From Liolophura sinensis (lineage: Eukaryota > Mollusca > Polyplacophora > Chitonida > Chitonidae): a DNA stretch of 64,000 bases. Positions 12,706 to 24,729 of this stretch are shown here, in pieces (the first letter of the stretch is position 1; every line of letters starts with the position of its first letter). The notes under the pieces are model-generated. The model searched no databases. It saw only the letters and a list, made by a program, of their open reading frames with translations, and had not been told where the DNA came from. The translations under genes were made by a program, and so were the position numbers. Location: NCBI RefSeq assembly GCF_032854445.1, contig NC_088300.1, forward strand, positions 11,999,191-12,063,190, read 5' to 3'.

Positions 12706-12949
12706 AAGAACAATCAGAAAACGGAGACTCGAGTTTTGCGGAATCGTTCCATGATGACAGAACGTTTTAAATATTGAATAAATTAGTGTGTCCATATAGT
12801 GTCTGTACCATTTCTGGATATTCTGTTGCTGTTCGGTTCAAATAATTTTGGTTTTGATGTGTATGGAATGACTTAGGTCGATTCTTTCCTTGTCTTATCC
12901 CCTTCTATATGACGGTCAGCTTTTTTAGGTGTTTTAAAATCGTGGTGTA

Positions 12950-13045
12950 AGGCCAGATTTTACCGGTAACTTGTGACCATTTGCCATTTATCACACTTAA
13001 GTTGCTGCTCTGGTTTTACTCCCTGTGCTATACGTCTTTTATTAT
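12950..13045. repeat. Dispersed repeat, copy A
   Basis: About 95 bp matches 62475-62570 in the same orientation: blocks accggtaacttgtgaccatt / accggttacgtgtgaccatt and gttttactccctgtgct / gttttactctctgtgct align with even spacing. Nature unknown; probably an old transposable-element fragment. Confidence 0.65.
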
Positions 13046-13394
13046 ATTGAGTTTTCTAACGGTTTAATTCGTTTCGTTACTTCGGAATACATGCATCATT
13101 TTTGTATTGTCACGCTCTTTCCAGCAATCATACTCTTTGTGGAAATTCTGAGATATGCCAACACTCGATGCATTAAGATCATTTAGTTTTTATAACTGAG
13201 TGATGTCTTTCCAATATCACCGAAAAATTCATCCCAAAATCTAACCCCATCACAAAAGTGAGAATCCCTGAGTAAGAAAGGTGTGAACTGAAAACTTTTA
13301 CACATTAGTCATGTAACTGATTCGGTGATGATTTTGCAATATTCCCCAATTTCTGCTGATGGATATGCTCTGCATCAGTCATTAGTTATATAGC

Positions 13395-13631
13395 ATGGGT
13401 GACTTTATCTACCACAGATTTGTCAGCCGATGTATGTTAAGTATTGTCATATTGCAACTTTTTACGTATCTTCTGGGGGAAAACGTCATCTTTAGCTCAG
13501 CACCAGTAATTCTGGTTCACGTGGAAGTTTTTGAAACAGTCAAAACGGAACGTCAATTAACTGTAACTGATACTGTCCCCTTAGTAGAGTATATTGGGCC
13601 TACATTTCACTCTTTGCGCAATAATGTTTGA
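13395..13631 (+). CDS. Short ORF, 78 aa, unknown
   Basis: An ATG-initiated frame ending at TGA. The second half (from PVILVHVEVFETVKTERQ) alternates hydrophobic and polar residues like beta strands, and it begins right after a plausible 3' splice site (atctttagctcag), so the real unit could be a terminal exon of about 43 codons rather than the whole ORF. The first half is hydrophobic (MLSIVILQLFTYLLG). No family recognised. Confidence 0.2.
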   Translation: MGDFIYHRFVSRCMLSIVILQLFTYLLGENVIFSSAPVILVHVEVFETVKTERQLTVTDTVPLVEYIGPTFHSLRNNV

Positions 13632-15166
13632 AAAAGCCCTTATTCAAATTGAACACTGCGTATTATGTATTGAATCATGGAGAATGTTAATTGAAATTTA
13701 TATAACAAATTTATATATTAATTCAAGTAACACAAATCGCTTATTGTGTTAACGAACACCCTCAGTGAGCGATGGTGGAAGTTGAAGGCTTATTTCAGAA
13801 CTTATCCATACACGCACTGTACAGATGGACTAAAGTGCTCAATTTAAAACAACAGAATAACTGCTTGTAACGTATGATGTAGGCCTACAAGTTCAGTGCT
13901 GTCTTAGTGGAATACCATGCTGACGGCACCAGACACGAAACCAGACAAACTACCAGACACGACACCGAACGGACCAGCACTTGTTCGATTCTATGATCTT
14001 ATGTAGGTCCTACAATTCAGGTCAAAACTTACAACGTACGACCATTTCTCAAAATTATGGTACATGGAACTATGCTGTATTATGTATCAGATTGTAAAGC
14101 TTACAACTGGAGACATACGACTTAAATCATGTTTATGATATGAAACGATGCCCTGACATGCCCTGACATGCTCAGAGTACTGTTGCAGTAACTGTGCCAG
14201 CGCATTTCGGAGGGGTTCACTGGATAAAAAATGAGTCTTATTTCGAAAAAACCTGTCATGTAATTTGATTTCCTGAGCTGTGTGATTTACAACTTTGAAA
14301 CTGTGCCCCTGAGAGCTGTTATAACCCTATTTTCCCTTAAAAGAATAATGGCCCATTTTGCATCGTCAACAATTTCCTATGTTGTGTTCCTTTTTTAAAT
14401 ATTTCCAAAATTTCGCACGTTCATCCTTTTTCTCACGACATTTATATTCTCTTATGTATTCGGAATATTGGCGATTTTGACGATCATAACAACTGGTAAA
14501 GTCAAACCCTGGAATCGGTAGATTGGAAATTAACTGATTAACTGTCGCTATTTTAAAGCTTTGTGATCATTAATTGTCTGTACAATCAAGGGCTAGACTA
14601 TGTTGTTGTCAAAATACCCTTTCATATCTTTTATGACAAGTATGACAGGCGCCTGTAAAGTTTACTGTCATGAAGCATTTTTGCGCCGTGTTTTGTTTCA
14701 TTAAAGTCAAATATATTATCAACCACCAAAACATGTCTTCTGAAGCATACAACTTTGGCAGAAATTATGATCAAAAATCATAAAGGGAATTTACAAGAGT
14801 ATAAACAAAATGCCTTGGCAGTTCTAATCTGAGCTCACAGACTGTGGAGTACTGCACTTATATTTTTCTTAAATTCAAAACTCTGAGTACATGTAACCAG
14901 TTGATGTGTCCATGATTAAAAGTTTCTGCAATTATATCTTATAGCGTAGATCGGAATTATCCATATATATACAGCGCTGTGGTATATTAAAGTATATGAA
15001 TACACTAAATTATTCATTCCTCTGTGAATAGGTAATTAACAAAATCAAAAGTGTTGATATCCCTCTCGTCATGTAATGTGGTATATTTTCATCAACATTA
15101 AATGTTCACATAAAATGCTCCATCTAGGGATGCCATCAATTTTATCTTTTGATTTTACAATTTTGT
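13632..15166. other. Unique AT-rich stretch
   Basis: Nothing recognised beyond a doublet of ccctgacatg at 14151-14170. Confidence 0.5.
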
Positions 15167-15262
15167 GCAGCATCTATGTAAACTATGGGGGCTGTCCAGG
15201 AACGGCCATAGTGTGCAACATCTGTATAAATTTTGGTGACTGTCCAGGAACTTTATGTAGTT
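15167..15262. repeat. Two-copy 48-bp tandem duplication
   Basis: Two diverged copies starting gcagcatctatgtaaa and gcaacatctgtataaa, 48 bp apart, each ending in a ctgtccaggaac block. Confidence 0.6.
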
Positions 15263-15740
15263 CACTGTATGTAATTTCATAAGGCAATCTATATGATGGA
15301 ATTTGCATTTGACTACAGAAGGCCTGTTATTAAGGTGTGTTACTGGCAATCATGTCTCTTTGACGTAATGCTCTTTCCAATTTCACACAAATGCGTGAGA
15401 TTTCAAAAAGCGTAGCTGAAGTCATTCTAAAGCCAAGATTGACTCATATTCTGCGGGGATAAGGTGACGTTTGAAACATCAAAGCATTGGGCTTACAAAG
15501 GCTTTCAAAAAATTGTGAAGAGGACTAGTTGTAGAGTTAAGAAACAATGGACAGCTTAAACTCCTTAGTGAGTGACATGGGCATATGGTATGAATTCTAG
15601 AAGTTGCCATACATGAGTATTTTGGTATATTATTTTTTGTACACGTTTGTCGTCTGTCCCTCCCTCTCTTGCTGAAAATTATTAAAGAGATTTCAATGAG
15701 ATCAGAGTTAATACTTCTTTAGGACCCATGTTTTGACATC

Positions 15741-15945
15741 TGGTCACACACAACCGGTGAGGTAGTAAAGGCAGTGTGATAAATGGTACATCTTCTCCGG
15801 TACACACAACTGGTGAAGTAGTAACAGCAGTGTGATAACTAGTACATCTGGTCACACACAACCGATGACATAACCTCATTGTGATAACTGATAAATCTGG
15901 TTACATAAACCGCTGTAAATAATAAAGAAAGTGTGATAATATCAA
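15741..15945. repeat. Short degenerate tandem repeat, 49-57 bp unit, about four copies
   Basis: Copies begin near 15741, 15798, 15849 and 15898 with variants of tggtcacacacaaccggtga and end in agtgtgataa. Unit length drifts through small indels, so the array is old. Confidence 0.75.
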
Positions 15946-17008
15946 TAAAGTGTATGTAAGTTAAGCAAAAGTAATCGTTACTTATAAAAGTTATGGTAGC
16001 AAAATTCTCTTCTGGGGAATAACAGTTGTTCCAGCAATTTGTGAGTGTTGGTGTGATTTTGTAATTTGTAACGTACAAATACAGCCACATTAGCACATGT
16101 TACTTGTACCTGAAGTTGCTTTCATCTTGTTTTTATGCATATTTATTACACTCTTTCTTACTTAAATCACTAATTTAATAACACATGATTCTATTTGCCT
16201 TAATAGAATATACATTCCATGCCACTTTTATACTGAAATCAGAACAATTTTTAACCTGAACCATTGTATATAAACATGTCAACTGTATTCAAAACAAACA
16301 CTGAAATAAATAAATAAGGTGTAGATACAAAAACAGTTCATATAATAGAAGCATGGTATCGAATGTAAATCCACGTACACAAGGGTAATTGGAAATAAAT
16401 AATGTGATGACATTGCCCTGAGAAAAGTACATTCTGTCTCTATGCTCAACACATTTTGTTTTCTTGTTTACCTGTCAGCACGTGCTTGAAGTAGTTACTC
16501 CATATTTTTCAGTATATAATTCAGTGTTAATTTCTATATGTTGTATACTTAATGGTGGGGAAGTACGCCAGTAACTCGCCAAATGTCGGTTGTTTGCCCC
16601 AAGCATTCCGTTTTCCTCCACACTTAATTCTTACCACCAATCGTATAAGTGGTAATTTTTGAATGTGGGTTTAAACAACAATCTAATTAAATCAAGTGAA
16701 AACTTTTAATGTGATTGCAGAACACACATATAAAATGTCTGGTAATTTTCTTATACCACCGATGTTACAAATGATTCACCATGGCTTCTGCAATTAATAA
16801 CTATATATATATGTATATGCAATAAATATGTTCTGTACGGTGAAATTCTTTGAAAATATAACACAAACAACTAAATTTTGGAACAAGGTCTGCGTGGAAA
16901 TCTATAATAATATGAAAGAGAAGCGTGTCGAAGGGAAATACAAAACCTGACGTGTCATTTGAAATTATGATATGCATTATAAAATTCATCCTGGCAATGT
17001 ATACGGGC
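15946..17008. other. Unique AT-rich stretch
   Basis: No feature recognised except a short TA/TG-rich patch near 16801-16820. Confidence 0.5.
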
Positions 17009-17014
17009 TTTATT
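17009..17014 (-). terminator. Possible AATAAA poly(A) signal of the two-exon gene
   Basis: AATAAA on the minus strand about 815 nt after the stop codon at 17829. A weaker ATTAAA lies near 17291. Either could end the transcript. Confidence 0.25.
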
Positions 17015-17369
17015 ATATTAAACGTTCAACACACAAGTCAAGGCTAATGTTTTGTTCTTCACAGAGCCAGGTCGAATTTTTCCAAACAACAGAGATATTG
17101 GTGTGACTGCGTACAGAGTGTGGCGCCATTTTGAATTGCCAAACCTTGTGGGAAAGGAAGCTATGGATCTGTGACTCTCGCTCTCAAAGAGAGGTGTAGA
17201 AAAGTTTAGCACTTCCTGAGTACGACGGCTAAAGTTGATTACCATTATCTAACATAATCGACTTGATTGGTTTCGAAACGTTGAACAATTTAATGTTATT
17301 TCCTGCGAAATCGATGAAGTTTGACCTAGTGGGACAGGCACGGACTACTTTCGGCACATAAATTATGTA

Positions 17370-17828
17370 AATGAGTACCCTGGCGCGTGCTAACACCCAC
17401 GCACGCCAGCCCGGGCATATTGATCCGCCAGAAGCCCTTCCCGCCCATCATTCAGCGGCTCGCGCTAACATCAATGATGCTGCCCTCACAACGTGTAGCC
17501 ATGACGACAGACCGCAGAAAACTAACCATTAATTGCTAACAGACACCTTTGGTTGCTGAAGCCTGTGCCCACCGGACGACATGTTAACCGCTGATACAGA
17601 AATTAGAGCCTTTCTCTTCAAAAGGACACTGCCCAAACTGCCACAGTATTTCGTTCAGTTCATTTTTAAACTGTTCCACTTTTGTCAGTTTTTAAACATC
17701 AGTTGTACAGTACAATGGTACCAGCACACTACTCGCAGACCGTGTGAAAAAAGGCTTTGATTTTCTTGGAAAGGCAGACTGACAATTAATTCCAGATCAA
17801 TCGCGACGCCAGACGGAACATACGGATT
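17370..17828 (-). other. GC-richer block, probably 3' UTR of the two-exon gene
   Basis: Directly downstream of the minus-strand stop codon the base composition rises well above the surrounding AT-rich DNA, most clearly at 17380-17590. Stop codons occur in all frames. If the exon at 17829-17959 is real, this is its 3' UTR; otherwise it may be a conserved non-coding element (it contains the octamer-like atgtaaat). Confidence 0.3.
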
Positions 17829-17959
17829 CTACCTCTGCAAAGCTTCCCCAAGTTTGTTCCCGTACACGATAGGGATATTGTACACCCGAGAAAGCAGGTA
17901 GATCTCGCATTTCACCACAGGGGCACAAGTCTGGCCAAACCCATCACCGGATGTCACAC
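17829..17959 (-). CDS. Terminal coding exon, 42 residues plus stop, unknown protein
   Basis: On the minus strand a splice acceptor (attgtatatttcag) is followed by two bases completing a split codon and then 42 codons to a TAG. The other two frames stop almost at once. The peptide looks strongly like real protein: GDGFGQTCAPVVK, then CEIYLLSRVYNIPIVYGNK and LGEALQR at the end. The order helix, IPIV strand, K-LG-AL helix recalls the end of L7Ae-type RNA-binding domains, but that is only a resemblance. The exon enters in phase 1, exactly matching the donor of the exon at 21210-21301. The intron between them is about 3.25 kb and holds two minisatellites and a SINE fragment. Upstream exons are not identified. 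Confidence 0.55.
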
Positions 17960-18426
17960 CTGAAATATACAATAATCACTGTTTACAAAGGGAACAGAGA
18001 GAAAGCCACAGGAAACATGTTAACAAAATGTTAACTCACCTTAACAAAATGTGAGTGAATAATTCGCTATTACGTTAGATTTTCTTCCTGCCGCAAGTGT
18101 TAAGAAAATCACAATTCAATTTATACATATTTATGTATTCCTGACATTGGCTATCTCGGGATTTTGTAACTAAATCGAATGCAACGTACACGTTTTTAAT
18201 TCCAAAAGTCCATTCAGTATATGGATTACAAGCAAAAATTACGTTCATTGACAAAAACAGGTATACTCCATTCACTTATAGTCAAGCAAAACCACCACAC
18301 ATATAAATGTACAAGTTTCTTTTCTATGAAAAGAGTACAAATTGTTCATATTTAACAAATATTTAATAATGATCTGTACAAACATGTTTGTACAAATATA
18401 GCACTTGAATAAGTCTAAATACGATT

Positions 18427-18570
18427 CATTTATTTATTTGATTGTTGTTTGACGCTATACTCGAGAATGTTTCACTTCCCGATGGCAGTTTTATGAGTGA
18501 AAGAAACCGCCGAGTGTTTGGGATAACCCTCCGAACTTCGGCAAGTTATTGACGAACCGTCTTCACATGT
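18427..18570 (-). mobile_element. Diverged SINE fragment in an intron
   Basis: atttatttatttgattgttg, then gacgctatactcgagaatgt and ttcacttcccgatggcag follow the main SINE order from tail into core, with more substitutions than the other copies. It lies inside the proposed intron 17960-21209. Confidence 0.7.
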
Positions 18571-18740
18571 GCAGATTCTAAGGGTCTTTTCAAATCATAC
18601 TTATCTTATAATTATCTGACATATGCAGCTTTTAGGGAGAATTCGAATTTTTTTCTAAATTTTAGCTCACATATACTCCCAAAAAGATCTATTAAATTTA
18701 AGTCTGAAAGTCTGATGTCTGAGTGAAGCCAGACTGTGTG

Positions 18741-18894
18741 TTCTGCTATTGCATCAGGTTATTCTGCTATTGCATCAGATTATTCTGTTATTGCATCAGA
18801 TTATTCTGTTATTGCATCAGATTATTATGTTATTGCATCAGATTATTCTGTTATTGCTGCAGATTATTCTGTCGATGCATCATATTATTCCGTT
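18741..18894. repeat. 21-bp minisatellite, about seven units
   Basis: The unit ttctgttattgcatcagatt (plus one base) repeats with few changes and decays at the right end. It lies inside the proposed intron. Seven-residue periodic open frames result and are not genes. Confidence 0.9.
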
Positions 18895-20078
18895 AAATAC
18901 ATCTCACCTAAATTCTGTTAATTCAAAATGAAGGTTGTATTAGACTAACCAAATATTGTGTTGAATATGAATATTGTTATTACAACAGAAAACATTCTGG
19001 CATTTTCAAATTATCAGATTATTTTTCAGTGTATTAAACGGTAAAATTACTCGCAATTCTACCCATATTCGCTCCAGGTAGCATTTTATGACATTTCCGA
19101 TGCGTTGTTTGCGAATATACAGCCACCCGTGTAAAACACAAATGCATCAAGAACCAAAAGTACGTCTGTGAGGTGGTAGGTGTTCAATACACGTGATACT
19201 AACTGAATTATGACGTGACCTGCAGCTCTTTGATACGCTCACAGAGAAACTATTACACTTCAACACGTTATCGGAATGTTATATACAATTTTATCGATTT
19301 TACTGTACTATAACAAATCATAAGATGATCTCATAACATAATACAAATAATCTGAATATTGCATATCATTTTGCTTTATGCTTTATCACATAATAATAAT
19401 TTTTATCTCTCCCTTTGCGCGAGGGAGAAAAAAAAGTATTGTTATTAAACAAAATAATCAAGATAACATTGCAGTCGCGATCAACTGCATGGTTATATTA
19501 TGAGAGGCGTTTCCAAATACTTTCCAGATTTTTTTTATTTCAAAAATAAAGTAAAGGCTTATATTATACAGAAAAAACTGTTCAGGAAGATAAGTCCATT
19601 TCATGTTTTAAGCATTTTATTCTGGTATACATACCGAGGAAAGAAAATACAAAACTTTTAATGATGATCACGATTTCTGGTGTGTTTGAAAATCTCAAAA
19701 GTCTGAAAGGTGAAATTTCAAATCAGGTTTATCCGTAAAAAAATTTTAAAGTCTCAATGCTTGTCCTTTTGTTTCTTAATCTCGAACTGTAATTAAAAAA
19801 ATAAATGCTTGGTTTCAAGTGTATATGTTACAATTTTTACACTGCAAATACAACAATTCTGCGATAAAACACTAATACTGTTTCAAAAACATGGATGACT
19901 TGCCTGTATATATCCAGTATGAGACCTCTATCTTAAACACTTATAGAAATATTTGCTTTTTTGAAATGTATGTGCATTCAAAATTTCGTTTGTATTCATA
20001 TATAACAATCTCGGTTGCGAAGTGACATATTGCTACCACCGTAACATTTAACAAAACCCATTTAATTGTTTTTTATAT
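18895..20078. other. Unique AT-rich intronic or intergenic stretch
   Basis: No element or exon recognised. Confidence 0.5.
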
Positions 20079-20300
20079 CTATACAGTAAGTACAAGGCAT
20101 AACAGCAGGGGCATATATAGGAACAACTACATGTATACAGTAAGTACAAGGCATGCCAACAGATGCATATATAGGAACGACTACATGCATACACTAAGTA
20201 CACCGGCATACCAGAAGGAGTATGTATAGGAACAAATACATATATACAGCAAGTACATCGGCATACCAGCAGGAGCATATATAGGAACAACTGTGTTTGT
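20079..20300. repeat. 54-bp minisatellite, about four units
   Basis: Copies of acagtaagtacaaggcat start at 20083, 20137, 20191 and 20246 (periods 54, 54, 55), each followed by a gcatatataggaacaact-like block. It lies inside the proposed intron. Confidence 0.9.
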
Positions 20301-21209
20301 ACCAAAAATAATAATCAGCCTTCTGAGTTCATAACATTAGCACACAAAAGTTAAGTGCAATCTGTCGTTCGCTCGTCATAGTACAAGATATTAAACAAAA
20401 TAAAAATAAGGCATGCCAATTCTCAGGTGACAAAATAAAGACATAGCCGTTCTTAAACAGCATGGTAGCCAGAACAAACGAGAAAAATTCAGGTAAGAGT
20501 TTCGTATCGGGATTAAAATAGGATTTCATTCTTTTGCACGGATATCTGAAAGACACAAATAACTTTCACGAGGTAATTCGTATTTGTATGTATTGAATTT
20601 TTTGAATGATTTGTACCTATACTTTCCAATTCTTATGCAGTTTTTTTTATTCAAGACAATGTTTTTAAACGAAACATGCATTTCATCCGTGCGACGATTA
20701 ATTCATTTAGAATGTACTGTAATATACGTAAATAACAAATTGAAACATCCCCTGTCGACTATGAAAGATGGGAATTCAAGGCCAAGGCAGCAAATACTCA
20801 GAGCTGGAGCGGTACTATCAAGCTATTCTTAAGCAGCCGTAACAAATACGAAAAAGAAAAAAAAAACGCATTCCATTTTCTCCTTGCAAATATAGTACAC
20901 GGAAAATAACGGCCATTTTGAGCCGACATGCCATGATAAGACTTAATTTTAGAGATTTTTTTTAAATCCAGTGGCTTGCAAGCATAGAAAGAGACGGAAA
21001 AAGCAAGGGACTGTTATTTCTTTCTTGCACGGACCATGCGACTATTCACTGAGTGACACGTGATATGTTTGTCACAGTTTGACGTGTGTTTGTTGTGTTC
21101 AGTGAGCTTTAAGTGCATTATTTAACTTTCAGAAAATTCTCAGAATCTCAGAGAGTATTTTTAAAAAGTTCAGGAACATCTACCGATGTTCTCCATTTCC
21201 ACTGATTAC
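20301..21209. other. Unique AT-rich stretch
   Basis: A minus-strand segment below 20555 follows a good acceptor (tgtgtctttcag) and stays open for about 70 codons, but no donor was found, so it is not called. Confidence 0.4.
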
Positions 21210-21301
21210 CTTCACAAAGTGGAGATAGGACAGGGGAAAGCGAGCTAACAGCATTGATACTATAGTCTGTTTCTTTTAGCGAGTCGACCGTATTCACCTG
21301 T
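21210..21301 (-). CDS. Internal coding exon, 92 nt, unknown protein
   Basis: On the minus strand a strong acceptor (gacttattttccag) precedes 92 nt with a single open frame, and a good donor (GTGAAG followed by GTAATC) ends it. The frame has one leading base, 30 codons (QVNTVDSLKETDYSINAVSS, then LSPVLSPLCE) and one trailing G. That G plus the first two bases of the exon at 17829-17959 make a Gly codon. The peptide is Ser-rich and acidic, like a linker. No family recognised, and I could not find the exon upstream of it, which would have to end in phase 2. Confidence 0.45.
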
Positions 21302-23732
21302 CTGGAAAATAAGTCAAAACTACCAAAACTGCCTTTAGTCAGTGACACGTAACAACACAAGCCCTACACATGGATATGTTGAAAGTTCATATTCTTGCAA
21401 ACAAAATGAATATAGAAGACTTTTTCTGATTCATAATGTTCAACTGTATTAACTCGGTTATTTTAAAAAACAAGGGCATGCTGGATACTGGGCGAAGCTC
21501 AGCCTGTTTTGACGGAGGGCGACACCAGTTACGTAAACTGCCATCGATTTTACTGTAAACCCTGTTTCTCACATTGCCATGTTGTTTGAAATTGTTTACA
21601 CGTTTTAGTATAGCATAACCTTAATAAATAAAGTTTATTTAATCTCTTGTAGTATATGAACTCATGGTGGTATGGGTTTAGAGTTGGATGTTAAAAAGCT
21701 GGTATAAAAAGAACAATGCAGTCTACTGGCGGAGTGTAGGCTGTGTTACTGCAAAGAGTTTGTTCTAACCGCTTGTTGGTGCACCATTGTAAAACGAATC
21801 ACTCTCCGCGCCATTGTCCAGCATGTCACTTGCTTTTGAATAACTGTGACGTCACCACAGGCAATGAATTCTTGCCGTCAAAACCAAGCTATTGTGAATT
21901 TTAAAAAAATCTAACTGCGTTTTCTTTTTCATAATACGGACATCCAACATGTCAGTGTGTTAAGCTTCCGGTGTTACGTGTCACTAAGGAAAGGCAAGTT
22001 GAGCAGAGAGTATGACCGATTTTGCATATAGCTGAGTATGGGCGACTGGTTAAAATAAACAGGCCATAACACTTTTGCGAGGACAACCCCCTGCTCGGAT
22101 TGGAGTAGAATTAGTAGAGTACATCCAACGAATGACACGAGGCCACACATGATTCAATATTTTCTTTTTATTTACAAAGGAATTCTTGAAAATGCTTTAA
22201 ATAAAGTTAAAACATTGAATTATGTATCGCCTTGCCCAATTTATTGGAGGTACTGTAGAAATTGTGCTCCAACCCGGGGATATCGTCATGAAAGTATTGA
22301 TATCAATACGGTTAGCTCGTTTCGCCTGTACTTTCCCCGATACTCAACATTTTGTTATTACTCCCGAATCACTCAGCAGTAAAGTCCACTTAATTGGTTA
22401 GTTTATCGAAGATCTGTTGCAATGATGGCCCACAATCTGGTTTCTGAGAATTCACGCATCGTGGAGAATGCAAGTAGAAAAACGATTTTGATCCCTTTTG
22501 ATTTTCAGGGGAAAATGAATTCCTAGGGCGTCCTTTGAAAGCTTGAGAGATTTTTCAAAGTTCATGATTTCATTTCATAAATCATCTCTCTCCACGATTA
22601 TAGGCAGCTAGAGAAAAACAGTATTGAACAGAGGCCGAAACTCGCCTGAATCACTAGAGTGCGCCTTGTCGGTCGAAAATGCGCACGCGAAAGCTTGCGC
22701 ACGAGGAGTCTTGCGCAAATGAAAGCCAAATTTCATTTGGTTACGTGAGTGTTGCTATCAGGGGTGATACAGCGATGATAATGAATGACACATAATGAAC
22801 ATAACTATGACGCCATGTGATCAGGTTGCCTCTAAAGCGAAGGCTTCAAAAGCTGTACTTCAAAACAGAGACAGGACAAGCCATCCACTGCACAGTTAAT
22901 ATCATTATCTCACAGTGTTCTGTCTGTTGCCACAGAGTATAAGGGAAGGGGCCAAGCATTGATCACCCTGGTGTCTGTATCTTGTAGCATTTAGGGTGTC
23001 ATGTCTGGTGTCTACGGCCTGATGTTTCAATGAGGCCGTTCAGTTACAAGGAGACACCCTCAAGATATGAAGGAAAAAATGCTTGCGATGAGAAAAAAAG
23101 GTTAGGCTTGAATTATCCATAGGATTGAACGACGTCAATCAATCTAGACGTCAAAACAGATATTCGTATATAACAGACGTAAAGCAAAATGGACGATCCG
23201 GGTCAATAATCGCCAGTTTTCAAAACAATGTTCAACACAAACCACCGAAGAACCAAGAATGTACACCAAATAAGAAATTAAGAAGAATTCACGAAAAGAC
23301 CAGTCAACATTTTTCAGCGATACGTACAGACACAAGGAAGACAAGTAGATCACACTACACCCTTAAGTTGTGTCATGAATTGTGTCACACTTTCTGTATC
23401 GCAAATCTTAGAGGTACTGCTGTAACACAACTGAGAACAATATACTCAGACAGTGAATTTGGGATATTCTGTGTTTATGGGTAAAAATTCCTATATTAGT
23501 ATATGATTTTATATCGTATAAGACTTATATAAAGTGATGTCCAGATAGTACCAGGCTAATGATTGCCGTTTACATACAGTCACACAACATCGGATGAGAA
23601 TTATTTCAAGTCATCATTAAGAAGCCAACTGAATTAGTATTAAACGTGTTTCGGATTTAATTACAGTATAAGAGGGTTGGAGACATGACTGAGTGCAAGA
23701 TCATAACCATTCATCACGTGCATTAACATATT
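21302..23732. other. Mostly unique sequence, no supported gene
   Basis: No exon compatible with the 21210-21301 exon was found. A 10-bp inverted repeat (atcgtggaga near 22458, tctccacgat near 22593) and a CpG-richer patch at 22660-22730 are the only visible structure. Confidence 0.4.
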
Positions 23733-23800
23733 CCTTTAATTTGTTTTATCGGTGCTTAATGCCGTACACAAGGATATTACATTTATACGACGGCGGGATG
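23733..23800 (-). mobile_element. SINE remnant at the left edge of the 24-bp array
   Basis: tttaatttgttttatcggtg, cttaatgccgtacacaagga and tattacatttatacgacggc follow the main SINE in order (tail, ttttacgccgtactcaagaa, tatttcacttatacgacggc). The remaining SINE core is replaced by the tandem array that follows. Confidence 0.75.
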
Positions 23801-24242
23801 TTTCACGTATATAACGGCGGGATGTCTCACTTAGACGACGGCGAGATGTTTCACTTATACGACGGCGGGATGTTTCACTTATACGACGGCGGGATGTTTC
23901 ACTTATATAACGGCGGGATATTTCATTTATATAACGGTGAGATTTTTCACTTATACGACTGCGAGATGTTTCACTTATACGACGGCGGGATATTTCACTT
24001 ATACGACGGCGAGATGTTTCACTTATACCACCGCGGGATATTTCACTTATATAACGGCGGGATATTTCATTTATATAACGGTGAGATTTTTCACTTATAC
24101 GACTGCGAGATGTTTCACTTATACAACGACGGAATGTTTCACGACGGCGTGTTTTTATGACGGCGGGATATATCACTTATACGACGACGGAATGTTTCAC
24201 TTATACGACGGCGTTACGTTTCACTTACACGACGGCGGGATC
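23776..24242. repeat. 24-bp minisatellite derived from the SINE core, about 19 units
   Basis: The unit is tttcacttatacgacggcgg plus four bases (gatg or similar). Its first 20 bases are the SINE core sequence, and the array starts exactly where the SINE at 23733 reaches that block. A variant run with ataacggtga at 23931 and 24075 repeats at 144 bp (six units), showing later multi-unit duplication. Frames stay open on both strands because 24 is eight codons; they are not genes. Confidence 0.92.
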
Positions 24243-24316
24243 TCATGACTCCTCGTCGTCATATGACTGAAAAATTGTTTGGTACGACGTTAAGCCCCAA
24301 GCACACCCCAAGTTAA
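24243..24316 (+). mobile_element. 3' end of the second SINE family
   Basis: tcctcgtcgtcatatgactg, then aaaaattgtttggtacgacg and ttaagccccaagcac match the 3' end of the SINE at 10265-10552 read in its own orientation. It joins the 24-bp array on its left without spacer and runs into the (CA)n tract, which probably grew from its tail. Confidence 0.75.
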
Positions 24317-24320
24317 ACCC

Positions 24321-24321
<1 letters not shown>

Positions 24322-24406
<85 letters not shown>
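24322..24406. repeat. (CA)n microsatellite, about 42 units
   Basis: An uninterrupted CA dinucleotide run, followed by catatacacata. Confidence 0.98.
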
Positions 24407-24414
<8 letters not shown>

Positions 24415-24534
24415 TACGGCGGGCATATTTTTGGGTACCTGACAAATGTCCTGACTGAAAGCCGCAGCCGGGACAGCGACAGCCCCAGAACGGTCTTCAA
24501 CACCTGTTTCAACAATGTTATCATTAAGAAGACT

Positions 24535-24720
24535 GCCCTATCATCACCACGGCTATCACCTTAATCAAAGATCATCAGCTCCACCAGTCAATTTTTCATC
24601 ATGACCACTTCTCAATATCAAAATTGCAACCACCTCAATGTATCTATAAAACCATCATCATGAAGAGGTTCCCATTATCAACGCTCCAATCATCTTCACG
24701 AGTGATCATAACTCCTGCCT
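24535..24720. repeat. Cryptically simple CAT/CAC-rich stretch
   Basis: Frequent atcatcacc, ctccaccagtc and ccatcatcatgaa-type words suggest an old, decayed trinucleotide or short-unit array. Confidence 0.4.
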
Positions 24721-24729
24721 TGTCTTGTA

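Noticed and set aside
17018-17245. 75-codon ATG frame downstream of the two-exon gene
   Set aside because: It lies in the presumed 3' UTR or intergenic DNA and has no domain or splice evidence.
23125-23484. 119-codon plus-strand frame
   Set aside because: It begins at TTG, has no ATG in good context and no recognisable domain; an opposing frame is also open.
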